A stretch of 40,099 bases of DNA from Halodesulfovibrio sp. (GTDB lineage: Bacteria > Desulfobacterota > Desulfovibrionia > Desulfovibrionales > Desulfovibrionaceae): the NCBI GenBank assembly GCA_003252375.1, contig QKEJ01000103.1, positions 1-40,099 of the forward strand, in the 5' to 3' direction. Of this stretch, positions 15,946 through 23,538 are shown piece by piece (position 1 is the first letter of the stretch; every line of letters begins with the position of its first letter). The notes below the pieces were generated by a model that was not told where the DNA came from, ran no database searches, and saw nothing but the letters and a program-made list of their open reading frames with translations. Position numbers and translations under genes: made by a program.

Positions 15946-17244
15946 CTATCCCTTGGGCCTGTTATCCACCACGCGCTGAGCCTTGCCCTCGGCCTTGGGC
16001 AGGCTGTTGTGCTGCACGAGGTCGATGCGGGGCGTAATGAGCACTTCATCACGCAGCTTGCCGGTAATACGCTTCTGCAGGTCACGCAGCACGCGCATGT
16101 CCTCAACGAAAAATTCTTCCTTCAGCTCCACCTTCACGCGGATCTGATCGATGAAGTTTTCCTGCTCCATCTCAATCTGATAGTTCTCGCCCACCTCGGG
16201 GAAGCCCATGAGCACCTGTTCGATCTGCATGGGATAGATGTTCACGCCCTTGATGATGAGCATGTCGTCCGCACGGCCAAGGATTCGGTCCATGCGGCGG
16301 TGCACCCTACCGCACGCGCAGGGGCCGGGAATGAAACGGGTGAGATCCTTGGTGCGGTAGCGCAGAATGGGCATGCCCTGGCGGCACAGGGTGGTCATGA
16401 CCAGCTCGCCCACCTCGCCTTCGGCAACGGGTTCCAGTGTTTCCGGATCCACGATCTCGGCAATGTAGGCGTCCTCCCATATATGCATGCCTGCCTGCTG
16501 CAGGCATTCGAAGGCCACTCCGGGGCCGTTCATCTCGGAAAGCCCGTAGGAGTTGTACGCCTTGACGTCCAGCAGTTCCTCGATACGCCCGCGCGTCTCT
16601 TCCGTATGCGGCTCGGCCCCGATCAGGGCGATGCGCAGGGCAAGATCCTTCGGATCCTGTCCGCTGTCACGCAGGGCCGCTCCGAAATAGAGTGCATAGG
16701 AAGGGATGATATGAGCCACGGTGGTCCTGAAGTCACGCATGAACTTCAGCTGGCGCGCCGTGTTGCCGGGACCGGCGGGAATGGTGAGGCAGCCCAGCCG
16801 TTCCGCTCCGTAGTGCAGCCCCAGACCGCCCGTAAACAGACCGTAGCCGGTGATGTTCTGGAACACGTCCTCCCGGCGCACCCCGACCATGTGCATGCTG
16901 CGCGCCATGAGATCCGCCCACAGGTTGATGTCGTTCTGGGTGTAGTGAATGACCGTGGGAGACCCCGTGGTACCGCTGGAGGCGTGCATGCGCACCATCT
17001 CGCTGACCGGCAGGGTGTTCAGGCCGTCGGGATACTGGGAACGCAGATCATCCTTGGTGGTGCAGGGAATGCGCCGCAGGTCATCAAGACTCCTCAGGGA
17101 ATCTGGGCTAACCCCGGCCTCCCGCAGACGGGCACCATAGAACGGAGACCGCATGGCCTGCGAGACCACGTTGCGCAGACGCGCCAGCTGGACGGTTGCC
17201 AACTCTTCCCGGGACAAAAACTCGGCCCTGTCAAAACACTCCAT
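15946..17244 (-). CDS. Phenylacetate--CoA ligase (PaaK-type, AMP-forming)
   Basis: The 432-residue length and motifs fit PaaK-type aryl-acid CoA ligases of the adenylate-forming superfamily: ASSGTTGSPTVIHYT (ATP-binding loop), NSYGLSEMNGPG, GELVMTTLCRQGMPILRYRTKDL and RADDMLIIKGVNIYP near the C-terminal hinge. It activates an aryl acid such as phenylacetate to the CoA thioester. In sulfate reducers such genes often serve aryl-acid recycling from amino acids (for example with indolepyruvate oxidoreductase), but no such partner is in the window. The ATG is preceded by GAGG. A strong promoter lies about 120 bp upstream. It is first in an operon with the DUF456 gene and perhaps the methyltransferase. 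Confidence 0.92.
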   Translation of the reverse strand: MECFDRAEFLSREELATVQLARLRNVVSQAMRSPFYGARLREAGVSPDSLRSLDDLRRIPCTTKDDLRSQYPDGLNTLPVSEMVRMHASSGTTGSPTVIHYTQNDINLWADLMARSMHMVGVRREDVFQNITGYGLFTGGLGLHYGAERLGCLTIPAGPGNTARQLKFMRDFRTTVAHIIPSYALYFGAALRDSGQDPKDLALRIALIGAEPHTEETRGRIEELLDVKAYNSYGLSEMNGPGVAFECLQQAGMHIWEDAYIAEIVDPETLEPVAEGEVGELVMTTLCRQGMPILRYRTKDLTRFIPGPCACGRVHRRMDRILGRADDMLIIKGVNIYPMQIEQVLMGFPEVGENYQIEMEQENFIDQIRVKVELKEEFFVEDMRVLRDLQKRITGKLRDEVLITPRIDLVQHNSLPKAEGKAQRVVDNRPKG

Positions 17245-17365
17245 GCCAAACCTCGTATTATGGAATCATGTCGCCGCCACAGCCACGTGTCTCACGGATG
17301 CCACCTTCAGGCAGCCTCCGGCAGAGTATCGGACGCGGTACACGGGATGGAAAAAACGATCGCCG

Positions 17366-17393
17366 ATTGTATCCGCCCGCACAATAATGTCAA
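17366..17393 (-). promoter_or_regulatory. Strong sigma-70 promoter of the paaK-DUF456 operon
   Basis: On the minus strand a perfect -35 TTGACA (17393-17388) is followed after 16 bp by TACAAT (17371-17366), 5 of 6 to consensus. Transcription would start near 17358, giving a leader of about 115 nt before the ATG at 17244. Confidence 0.72.
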
Positions 17394-17400
17394 TTTCGGA

Positions 17401-18459
17401 TCAGGCCGTCGCAGCCCCGGAAATCAGCCCGTAGCCCTTGAGCAGGCCGAAGCATCCGGCCAGCATCATGTCGCCGCCGGGCGCGATGAACTGCCCATGG
17501 CCCCGCAGCAGTTCACGGCGCGGTCCGAGAATGAAGGCGGGACGAAATCCTTCCGCCTCTTCGGGCAGCGGCAGGTTCATGCACCCGTGTCCACCCGAGG
17601 CGTGCACCATCTCGTTGGTCAGCCATCCTCTGCGGAATTCCACCAGATCCTCAACCAGCTTCTCCTGCTCGATCATCCCGGTATGATGCTCATACACACC
17701 AAGAACGCGCTCACGGTACACCAGGAAGGCCACGGTATGGCTGTTGCCCACGTTGACCACCAGCACCCCCTCACGATGGCTCCGGGAGGCGATCTCGGGC
17801 ATGAACAGGGCCCCCAGCAGAGCGGCAGCAGCCGAATCGGCCACGGGCCCGAATCCGGTTGCCCTCTGGATGGCAGCCAGCCGGGTCATCGGGGCCGGGG
17901 CTGTCTCATACAGCAGGGAGGACAATTCGCCGTCATGAGTGGTCAGCAGGTCCCGCCACAGGGAGAAACGGCCGACCCGGTTGCCTCCGGAAAAGATATC
18001 AGGATGGTAGCCGTGGTCCTGCGCAGCCGCGATGACCAGATCGGGATACGCAAGCCCGGCCATGCCCAGATAGGCCCGCCACCATGCGGGATCAAAATCG
18101 CTCAGCGCCACGGGAGCAAAGCCGCGGGGACAACGCTCCTCTATGGCAATGCCCCAGCTGCGCACCTTTTCCGGGTTGTCATGCAGGGCAAAGGCGGCAT
18201 CAGGGTGCACGGCAACCTGCAGGCCCGCCTCCATGTGCAGCTTCAGGGCGCGGAAGAACCCTCCTCCCATGTTCGAACCGTGCAGGTACACGGCCCTGCC
18301 GTTCCGGGTATGGTCCTCCACCTGCTGCGCCACCAGACGGGCCGGTGCGGGCAGGACGAATTTGGGGCAGTTTTCCAGTTCCCTGCCTGCAACATGATAC
18401 AGCACGTCCTGCGTGCCGCTGCCTATATCCAGCAACAACATGGTCTGGGGCATGAGCAT
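17401..18459 (-). CDS. DUF1786 protein (ASKHA-like fold)
   Basis: The 352-residue protein starts LLLDIGSGTQDVLY, an ATPase-like DIGSGT loop typical of the sugar kinase/Hsp70/actin fold, and has a second such segment, GVLVVNVGNSHTVAFLV, in the middle. These, together with HGSNMGGGF and SGGHGCMNL, match DUF1786, sometimes annotated as related to pyruvate formate-lyase activation. No CxxxCxxC radical-SAM motif is present, so that label is doubtful. The ATG at 18459 or a second ATG two codons on may be the start. It has its own orientation-matched space upstream, diverging from tRNA-Leu(GAG). Confidence 0.75.
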   Translation of the reverse strand: MLMPQTMLLLDIGSGTQDVLYHVAGRELENCPKFVLPAPARLVAQQVEDHTRNGRAVYLHGSNMGGGFFRALKLHMEAGLQVAVHPDAAFALHDNPEKVRSWGIAIEERCPRGFAPVALSDFDPAWWRAYLGMAGLAYPDLVIAAAQDHGYHPDIFSGGNRVGRFSLWRDLLTTHDGELSSLLYETAPAPMTRLAAIQRATGFGPVADSAAAALLGALFMPEIASRSHREGVLVVNVGNSHTVAFLVYRERVLGVYEHHTGMIEQEKLVEDLVEFRRGWLTNEMVHASGGHGCMNLPLPEEAEGFRPAFILGPRRELLRGHGQFIAPGGDMMLAGCFGLLKGYGLISGAATA

Positions 18460-18609
18460 TCCTCACGGATTGGGGTGATCTTCGCATGCACGAGCAGTGC
18501 ATGTCGGCCTGCATACCCCGAACACGCGGCCTTGGAAAGCCCAATGCAGCCCGAGGTTGCAGGCAAACGGAACGGCAGGAGGTAATTTCCATTTTTTTAA
18601 AAAAACCGC

Positions 18610-18639
18610 TTGCCAAGCCCTGCCGCTTTTGCCTATATA
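18610..18639 (+). promoter_or_regulatory. Promoter of tRNA-Leu(GAG)
   Basis: TTGCCA (18610-18615) and TATATA (18634-18639) with an 18-bp spacer, preceded by an A/T run that could serve as an UP element. The same TTGCCA and flanking bases occur before the second tRNA-Leu at 31379. Confidence 0.6.
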
Positions 18640-18683
18640 TCGCCTCCGCGCTGACACGGAAAAAGTCAGCCGAATGGAAACTT

Positions 18684-18770
18684 GCCGGGGTGGTGGAATT
18701 GGTAGACACGCTATCTTGAGGGGGTAGTGGGAGAAATCCCGTAAGGGTTCGAGTCCCTTCTTCGGCACCA
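18684..18770 (+). tRNA. tRNA-Leu (anticodon GAG)
   Basis: An 87-nt type II tRNA. The acceptor stem pairs GCCGGGG with CTTCGGC (two G-U pairs); the D-arm contains AATTGGTAGAC, the anticodon stem CTATC/GGTAG frames the loop TTGAGGG with anticodon GAG, there is a long variable arm (GGGAGAAATCCC) and a T-arm with GGTTCGAGTCC. The CCA end is encoded. It reads CUC and CUU leucine codons. Confidence 0.95.
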
Positions 18771-18778
18771 TTTGAACG

Positions 18779-18816
18779 CAAAGCGTCACATTCTTTCGAA
18801 TGTGACGCTTTTTCGT
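18779..18816 (+). terminator. Terminator of tRNA-Leu(GAG)
   Basis: AAGCGTCACATTC and GAATGTGACGCTT (18781-18793 and 18798-18810) make a perfect 13-bp stem with a TTTC loop, followed by TTTCGTTTG. Read leftward it may also stop transcripts of the lipoprotein operon that converges from 18862. Confidence 0.85.
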
Positions 18817-18861
18817 TTGTCGCAACATGACCGGGCAACACATCTGCCCATTGTATCTCGA

Positions 18862-19341
18862 CTACTGCCGCCGAACCTGCCCGGAAAGGATGACCAGATA
18901 ACTGCCGTCCAGCTGGTAGCCCTTGTCGATAATCTGGAATCCGGGCATGAGCACGGCCTTGGCCCTGCTCTCGATCAAATCCTGCTTGAGCACAAAATTC
19001 TCGGTCCGTGTAATCGACGAAATCTCAACCCCTGCCCGCTCAATGGCCTGCAGCTTGGCGTCCATGATCGCCTCGGTACGATCCTGCCCACGGCTTGTCT
19101 GCACGCCGTCATCATAGCCCTCTATCAGCACGTCCTGCACAGCCGACTTTTGCGCCGCCATGGCGTCGTAAGCGGCCTCATTGCTGGCCATGCGTTCCCG
19201 TTCGGCCTTGTACTGCGCATACCCATCATTGTGCACCACGGGAGGCGCAGGCTGCTCCGCCTGCTTTCCGGTCGTGGCACAGGCACACAGCCCGCATGCC
19301 AGACCAAGCACCACCATAGTACGGATGAATCGCATCTTCAT
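18862..19341 (-). CDS. Lipoprotein with LPP20/FlgT-N-like domain
   Basis: The 159-residue protein has a lipoprotein signal with the lipobox LCAC (Cys21). After an alanine-, glutamate- and glutamine-rich stretch, the last about 70 residues (EAIMDAKLQAIERAGVEI, then ITRTENFVLKQDLIESRAKAVLMPGF, then YLVILSGQV) resemble the LPP20/FlgT-N fold found in secreted and flagellar-associated proteins. GGGAGG precedes the ATG. It is third in an apparent operon of three lipoproteins and is predicted to sit in the outer membrane or periplasm. The exact role is unknown. Confidence 0.72.
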   Translation of the reverse strand: MKMRFIRTMVVLGLACGLCACATTGKQAEQPAPPVVHNDGYAQYKAERERMASNEAAYDAMAAQKSAVQDVLIEGYDDGVQTSRGQDRTEAIMDAKLQAIERAGVEISSITRTENFVLKQDLIESRAKAVLMPGFQIIDKGYQLDGSYLVILSGQVRRQ

Positions 19342-19368
19342 GCTTCCTCCCTGAATACCCCGTTGCGG

Positions 19369-20565
19369 CTATTGGCCGTACAGGAGACTGCTGAGAAATG
19401 TAGCCCGCCCCAGAAACCCGTTGCCCGCAGGCAGCAGTCGCACGGTTGTCGCGCCTCCCTGCACGACGCTGCCGGAACCATCCCGGAACACAACGGGCAG
19501 GGTCGCGGCGCACGGCACATGGGTGGTAACCACATGTATCCGGTTCGGCAGGTTGCGCCAAAACCGGGCGTCCACCCGGGCGTCCACGTTGGCGGCCATC
19601 ACCATCTGAGAAATGCCTATGAGGGTCAGCGCCGCCCCCACATATTTCGTTTCCTTTCGTGCGTCCTTGCGCATCCCGCTGGCCATCACGGCGGTTCCTG
19701 CCTGCGTCATGACCTTGCCCACGGACTCCTGCACCACCTTGAACTCGGCCTTCCCCCGGACGATCCTGTCCACCTCGCGCCCTCCACGGGTCGAGGCCTG
19801 CCAGTAGATATCCTCCATGGGATAGGCGGGCAGCCCCCGGACATCAACCCGGCTCACGCCCTGCGTTGCGCCCCGTCGAAACCGCAGCTCGGACATTTCA
19901 AGACCGGCAGCATACTTCTGCGGCGCGCCACCCGTTTCCAGAATGACCAGTGCGTTATCGTCCCTGGAAGGCGTAGCGAAGTCCGGCCGGAACTCCCTGA
20001 GCTGTCCGTACGCCTCGTCCGCGGCAGTATAGTCACCCAGCATCTGGCAACACCAGCCGATCATGAACATGTGCAGCGCAAAATCGCTCCGATTCTGCTG
20101 CTCCTCTGCAAAGGCATCCTGCTGCAGACCACTCTTGAACATGGCCCGGGCGTTTTCATAATCCCCGTCCCACATGTCCACGAGACCACGGTAGAAAAAG
20201 GCCATGGCCCGCTCGTAGGGCTCACCCTTGAAATCCTTGATGCTCTCCGCATACCATACGCTGCGGGCCTTTGCCGCAGCCTCGGTATCGGAGAAAACGC
20301 TCTCTATGCGCAGCAGCGCCTCATCAAAGGCGCTACGGGCCGTATCCGTATCCCCCAACTCAAGAGCGGCCAATCCGGCCTCCTCCCAATTGAGCACGGC
20401 GTTGCGCTCCCCCCCGGTCCGCACCCGCTCCATATACACCTGCAGGGCAGGAGCAACCGAGTCATACCGCGGATCAATAGCCAGGCGTTCGGGCTGGCCG
20501 GCGACACACCCCAGGAGGACAAGACACAGGCATGCTGCGACTGTCCTACTGATAAATGACATCAT
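19369..20565 (-). CDS. COG3014-like lipoprotein with TPR-type N-terminal part
   Basis: The 398-residue protein has a lipoprotein signal (LLGC, Cys20). Residues about 40-215 look like helical repeats (GLAALELGDTDTARSAFDEALLR, FFYRGLVDMWDGDYENARAMFKSGLQ, GWCCQMLGDYTAADEAYGQLRE). A later part is rich in beta structure (VVTTHVPCAATLPVVFRD). From memory this layout resembles the uncharacterised COG3014 lipoproteins that occur beside LpoB-like genes. It overlaps the end of the upstream LpoB-like gene by 20 bp, so they are co-translated. Probably a periplasmic scaffold. The ATG at 20565 is chosen because it begins the signal peptide. Confidence 0.75.
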   Translation of the reverse strand: MMSFISRTVAACLCLVLLGCVAGQPERLAIDPRYDSVAPALQVYMERVRTGGERNAVLNWEEAGLAALELGDTDTARSAFDEALLRIESVFSDTEAAAKARSVWYAESIKDFKGEPYERAMAFFYRGLVDMWDGDYENARAMFKSGLQQDAFAEEQQNRSDFALHMFMIGWCCQMLGDYTAADEAYGQLREFRPDFATPSRDDNALVILETGGAPQKYAAGLEMSELRFRRGATQGVSRVDVRGLPAYPMEDIYWQASTRGGREVDRIVRGKAEFKVVQESVGKVMTQAGTAVMASGMRKDARKETKYVGAALTLIGISQMVMAANVDARVDARFWRNLPNRIHVVTTHVPCAATLPVVFRDGSGSVVQGGATTVRLLPAGNGFLGRATFLSSLLYGQ

Positions 20566-21172
20566 GCTGTGCGGATTTCTTGAAGTCGTACAGCCCGCTC
20601 CAGGGAATGAGCCCCGTCTCCAGATCCACCATTTCGAAGAGTATCTGGTGGTAGCGTGACTGCGCGCCGGATTTGGGAGCAATGGCGTCGATGGTGGAAA
20701 TCCGGCCGCCCAGGCGATAATCCGCTCCGGCCTTGGTCCGGGTCATGGGCAGGGTACCGGTGTCCACTTCGCCGGCCCGCTTGCTGGCGCGCTCCGAATC
20801 GACCATGTCTCCGTAGTTCCGGGCAACAAACATGATACGTCCCGCCGCAGCCTTGTTCAGTTCGGCACGCAACCGGTCCGTGATCATGCGCTTGTCGATG
20901 CGCGAACTGCTCTCATTGTAGAAATACTCGGAGTCCATGACCACCCTGGGAGGACGGGGCGAATCCATGAGCACGGGATTGGCCAGCATATCCGCGACCA
21001 TGGCCTTGGTCATCCGCACCAGGTCCTGCGATTCGAACCCAATGCCCTGAACCTTGCCCTGCTCGGCGGTATCCTCATACTGGACGGATGGCGTGTAGCC
21101 CTTGCCAGACGCACAGCCCAGCAGGGACACGGCGGCAAGTACCGGAAGCAACATCTTGAAAATCATACGCAT
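20546..21172 (-). CDS. LpoB-like lipoprotein (penicillin-binding-protein activator family)
   Basis: The 208-residue protein has a lipoprotein signal (SLLGC, Cys20) followed by a short linker and a compact domain. The segments GIGFESQDLVRMTKAMVADML, VVMDSEYFYNESSSRIDKRMITDRLRAEL and the ADYRLGGRISTIDA strand match the LpoB/YcfM fold, in which an outer-membrane lipoprotein reaches through the periplasm to stimulate a bifunctional penicillin-binding protein. The linker here is short. It is the first gene of the three-lipoprotein operon. Whether it activates a synthase in this organism is an inference from fold only. Confidence 0.78.
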   Translation of the reverse strand: MRMIFKMLLPVLAAVSLLGCASGKGYTPSVQYEDTAEQGKVQGIGFESQDLVRMTKAMVADMLANPVLMDSPRPPRVVMDSEYFYNESSSRIDKRMITDRLRAELNKAAAGRIMFVARNYGDMVDSERASKRAGEVDTGTLPMTRTKAGADYRLGGRISTIDAIAPKSGAQSRYHQILFEMVDLETGLIPWSGLYDFKKSAQHDVIYQ

Positions 21173-21193
21173 TGTTCACCATGACCATGTCTG

Positions 21194-21210
21194 GCGGAGA
21201 GTCTCTCCGC
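21194..21210. promoter_or_regulatory. Hairpin in the leader of the lipoprotein operon
   Basis: GCGGAGAG, a single central base, and CTCTCCGC form a perfect 8-bp inverted repeat 22 bp upstream of the LpoB-like start. A second GC-rich hairpin (CCCC, TTCAC, GGGG) lies 15-20 bp further upstream. Either an operator or an RNA structure near the ribosome-binding site is possible. Confidence 0.4.
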
Positions 21211-21375
21211 AATGAAACCAACGCAGCCCCTTCACGGGGGGGCCGCTTACTTGTGCACTGCGTGCGCACATCTCCATGCATCATGGGTACCACCATCCAC
21301 GCGACGCAGGCAATGACATTTCCATATGAAAGACGCTGACGGGCGAAAAGATGTTACACCCCGAAGACACCGGGA

Positions 21376-22350
21376 TCAGGAGTTCTGCACCTTCAGGTAC
21401 AGGATCAGCCCGAGCAGGGTCAGGGCTATGCCTGCCCACCCAAGGGCATGCGGCAGAACGCCGTCCAGCAGGACAACCTCGCCGACCAGAGAGAAGACCA
21501 CTTCCATGGATTGGGTGCAGTCCGCTGCGGCAAGTTCCGCCGGGGTGCGGGCCATGTGCCGGGCACTGAGAAAAAGACTGGTCGCCGCAACGCCGGAAAA
21601 CACCGCCACCAGCAGGGTCCGCACCACCTGCCCCTCGGAGGGCAGCGACGGGGCGAAGACAGCAAGCAGGATCACCCACAGGGGAATGGAGCCCAACGTG
21701 AGCAGCAGCACTCTGCATATGGCATCCTGCATGGCGGCATCATCCAGCGCAGGAATAAACCGCCGCAGCAACGGCAAAGAGCCTTCGGCATCCCTCTGCC
21801 CTGAGGCAGCCTCGCGGGCTTCCCAGACCAGCTGGTTGCCGAACGGATAGGCAAAGGCCGCGCCCAGCACGGGCAAGGCTCCCAGCAAAACGTCCCCCAG
21901 CGGCGTATTCGATGCCTGTTCCGCATTGATGCACAGCACGCCCGCAAAGACGAGAAGGGTCAGCATGAGCGCCCGGAAGGATACCCGCCTGCCGAACCCC
22001 AGCAGCACGATGGGGGTGGCAAGGATGGTCATCTGCCAGGTCGCGGCCATGACCCACCCAGGCGCATAGGACGCACTGAAGCTGACAAGCGCATAGAACA
22101 CGCCAAATCCCACACTGCCCGCCACGGTCCAGAACACCCAGTGCCGCAGATAGAGGCGCAAGGCCTGCATGCCGAGGGCACGCCTGCCCGTACAGAGCAG
22201 CCACAACGCCAGCAGCACAAGCATCCATGCATACCGCAGCGAGGCGGTCCAGACCCAGTGGCCGCCATCAAGGCTCATGGCCCTGTTGAGCACGAAGGTG
22301 GAGCTGAAGAACAATGCCGCAAGAATACCGGTCGTCACAATCCTGAACAT
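21376..22350 (-). CDS. EamA/EmrE-type multidrug resistance efflux transporter family protein
   Basis: The 324-residue protein is hydrophobic with about ten predicted membrane helices in two halves, as in the drug/metabolite transporter superfamily. The N-terminal segment GILAALFFSSTFVLNRAMS and the later WQMTILATPIVLLGFGRRVSFRAL and CTQSMEVVFSLVGEVVLLDGVLP fit the multidrug resistance efflux transporter family (PF13536-like). The substrate cannot be predicted. The ATG at 22350 follows TGAGGACGG. It is monocistronic and diverges from the PP2C gene. Confidence 0.8.
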   Translation of the reverse strand: MFRIVTTGILAALFFSSTFVLNRAMSLDGGHWVWTASLRYAWMLVLLALWLLCTGRRALGMQALRLYLRHWVFWTVAGSVGFGVFYALVSFSASYAPGWVMAATWQMTILATPIVLLGFGRRVSFRALMLTLLVFAGVLCINAEQASNTPLGDVLLGALPVLGAAFAYPFGNQLVWEAREAASGQRDAEGSLPLLRRFIPALDDAAMQDAICRVLLLTLGSIPLWVILLAVFAPSLPSEGQVVRTLLVAVFSGVAATSLFLSARHMARTPAELAAADCTQSMEVVFSLVGEVVLLDGVLPHALGWAGIALTLLGLILYLKVQNS

Positions 22351-22653
22351 CCGTCCTCACCCATGGCTGCAAACACGTTTCCGGACAGGCCGCTCCGGCA
22401 CTGCCGGGCAGACGCAAGGCCAAATGCCAACACCTTGGGAATACAAACATTCACACCCATTATCCAGTAATCGTTTCCGCATTTTTCACAGCCAACTCTG
22501 CCCGATATGGCAGCCCCCTTTCATTTTGCGGGACGGCTCATGCCCGCCTCTCCGGAAGAAACGCACCACCAATCAGTTCAGCAAATAGCTATTTAACAAA
22601 TGGATACAGATTACCTATGCGACAACCTGCAGGCCGCACGGTATGTGTAGGAC
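22351..22653. other. Divergent intergenic region with a 12-bp palindrome
   Basis: This 303-bp space separates the EamA-type transporter and the PP2C gene. Its only clear structure is the palindrome AAATAGCTATTT at 22583-22594, about 65-75 bp upstream of the phosphatase start, within the most AT-rich part. No tRNA, conserved RNA or convincing coding frame was seen. Confidence 0.5.
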
Positions 22654-22659
22654 ATGCGA

Positions 22660-23532
22660 ATGCACGGTTTCCAGTCCACCCCGGCCATTTCGGTCCATCC
22701 CCCTGCCACGCCCCCCGAGGTGACCACCCTGCACGAGCAGGGATCGGGGGCCAGCAACGAGGACGCCCTGCTGTGCCAGGGGACTCTTCATGCCGTTTTC
22801 GACGGCGCTTCCAGTCTGTGCAAACGCACCTATGATGGACAGAGCGGTGCATGGCGGGCAGCCAACACCGCACGGGAAGTCATGCTGCGGCACGCCCGGA
22901 ACGAGGAAGCCCTTGCCCCGCTGGGCACCATGACCCTGCAGGCCAACGACGCCATACGTGACGCCATGCAGACATACGGTGTCGCCACGGAGAATCCGCT
23001 GCATCTCTGGTCCACAAGCATGGCGGCAGTCCGACTGATCGGCGATCGTCTGGAATATGCCCAAATCGGGGACAGCCTCATCCTGTGCATCACGAAGCAG
23101 GGCTTTTTTCTTCCTGCCCCGTACATGAACCACGACCAGGCGACCCTGTGCGCATGGAAGGACGCCAGTGATCGTGGCGTGCCGGACGTACGCGCGGCCC
23201 TGCACGAGACGATATGTGACGTGCGCAGGAAAATGAACAGGACGTACGGGGTATTGAACGGCATGCCCGAGGCGGCGCGGTTCCTCAAGACGGGAATCGT
23301 CGACCTTTCCGGAGTGGAGCAGGTGGTGCTCTTTACGGACGGGCTTCAGGTGCCCTCGGCATCACCGGAACAGGAACACGATTTTTCCCCGGCAGTCCGC
23401 GCATTGCGACGCGGAGGCATCCACGAGCTGCATGCCATGGTCCGGAAAATGGAAAAGGATGACCCCCACTGCCGCCGCTACCCGCGTTTCAAGCAGCACG
23501 ACGACATCGCAGCCATCCAGATATCCCTGTAA
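22660..23532 (+). CDS. Stand-alone PP2C-type serine/threonine phosphatase
   Basis: The protein of about 290 residues has PP2C motifs: SNEDALLCQGTLHAVFDGASSL (metal-binding Asp), WSTSMAAVRLIGDRLEYAQIGDSLILCI, VVLFTDGLQVPS and the terminal QHDDIAAIQI. The four metal-binding acidic positions are all present, so it should be active as a Mn/Mg-dependent phosphatase. TAGGA lies 7 bp before the ATG at 22660; the ATG at 22654 is too close to it. No Ser/Thr kinase is adjacent, so the partner is unknown. Its 3' end is 6 bp from the end of the convergent glycosyltransferase gene. Confidence 0.85.
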   Translation: MHGFQSTPAISVHPPATPPEVTTLHEQGSGASNEDALLCQGTLHAVFDGASSLCKRTYDGQSGAWRAANTAREVMLRHARNEEALAPLGTMTLQANDAIRDAMQTYGVATENPLHLWSTSMAAVRLIGDRLEYAQIGDSLILCITKQGFFLPAPYMNHDQATLCAWKDASDRGVPDVRAALHETICDVRRKMNRTYGVLNGMPEAARFLKTGIVDLSGVEQVVLFTDGLQVPSASPEQEHDFSPAVRALRRGGIHELHAMVRKMEKDDPHCRRYPRFKQHDDIAAIQISL

Positions 23533-23538
23533 CCGCTG

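Noticed and set aside
14476-18585. A 1369-codon open frame on the plus strand
   Set aside because: It lies antisense to four well-supported genes (methyltransferase, DUF456, PaaK-type ligase, DUF1786). Long antisense frames are common in GC-rich DNA, and its translation shows no recognisable domain.
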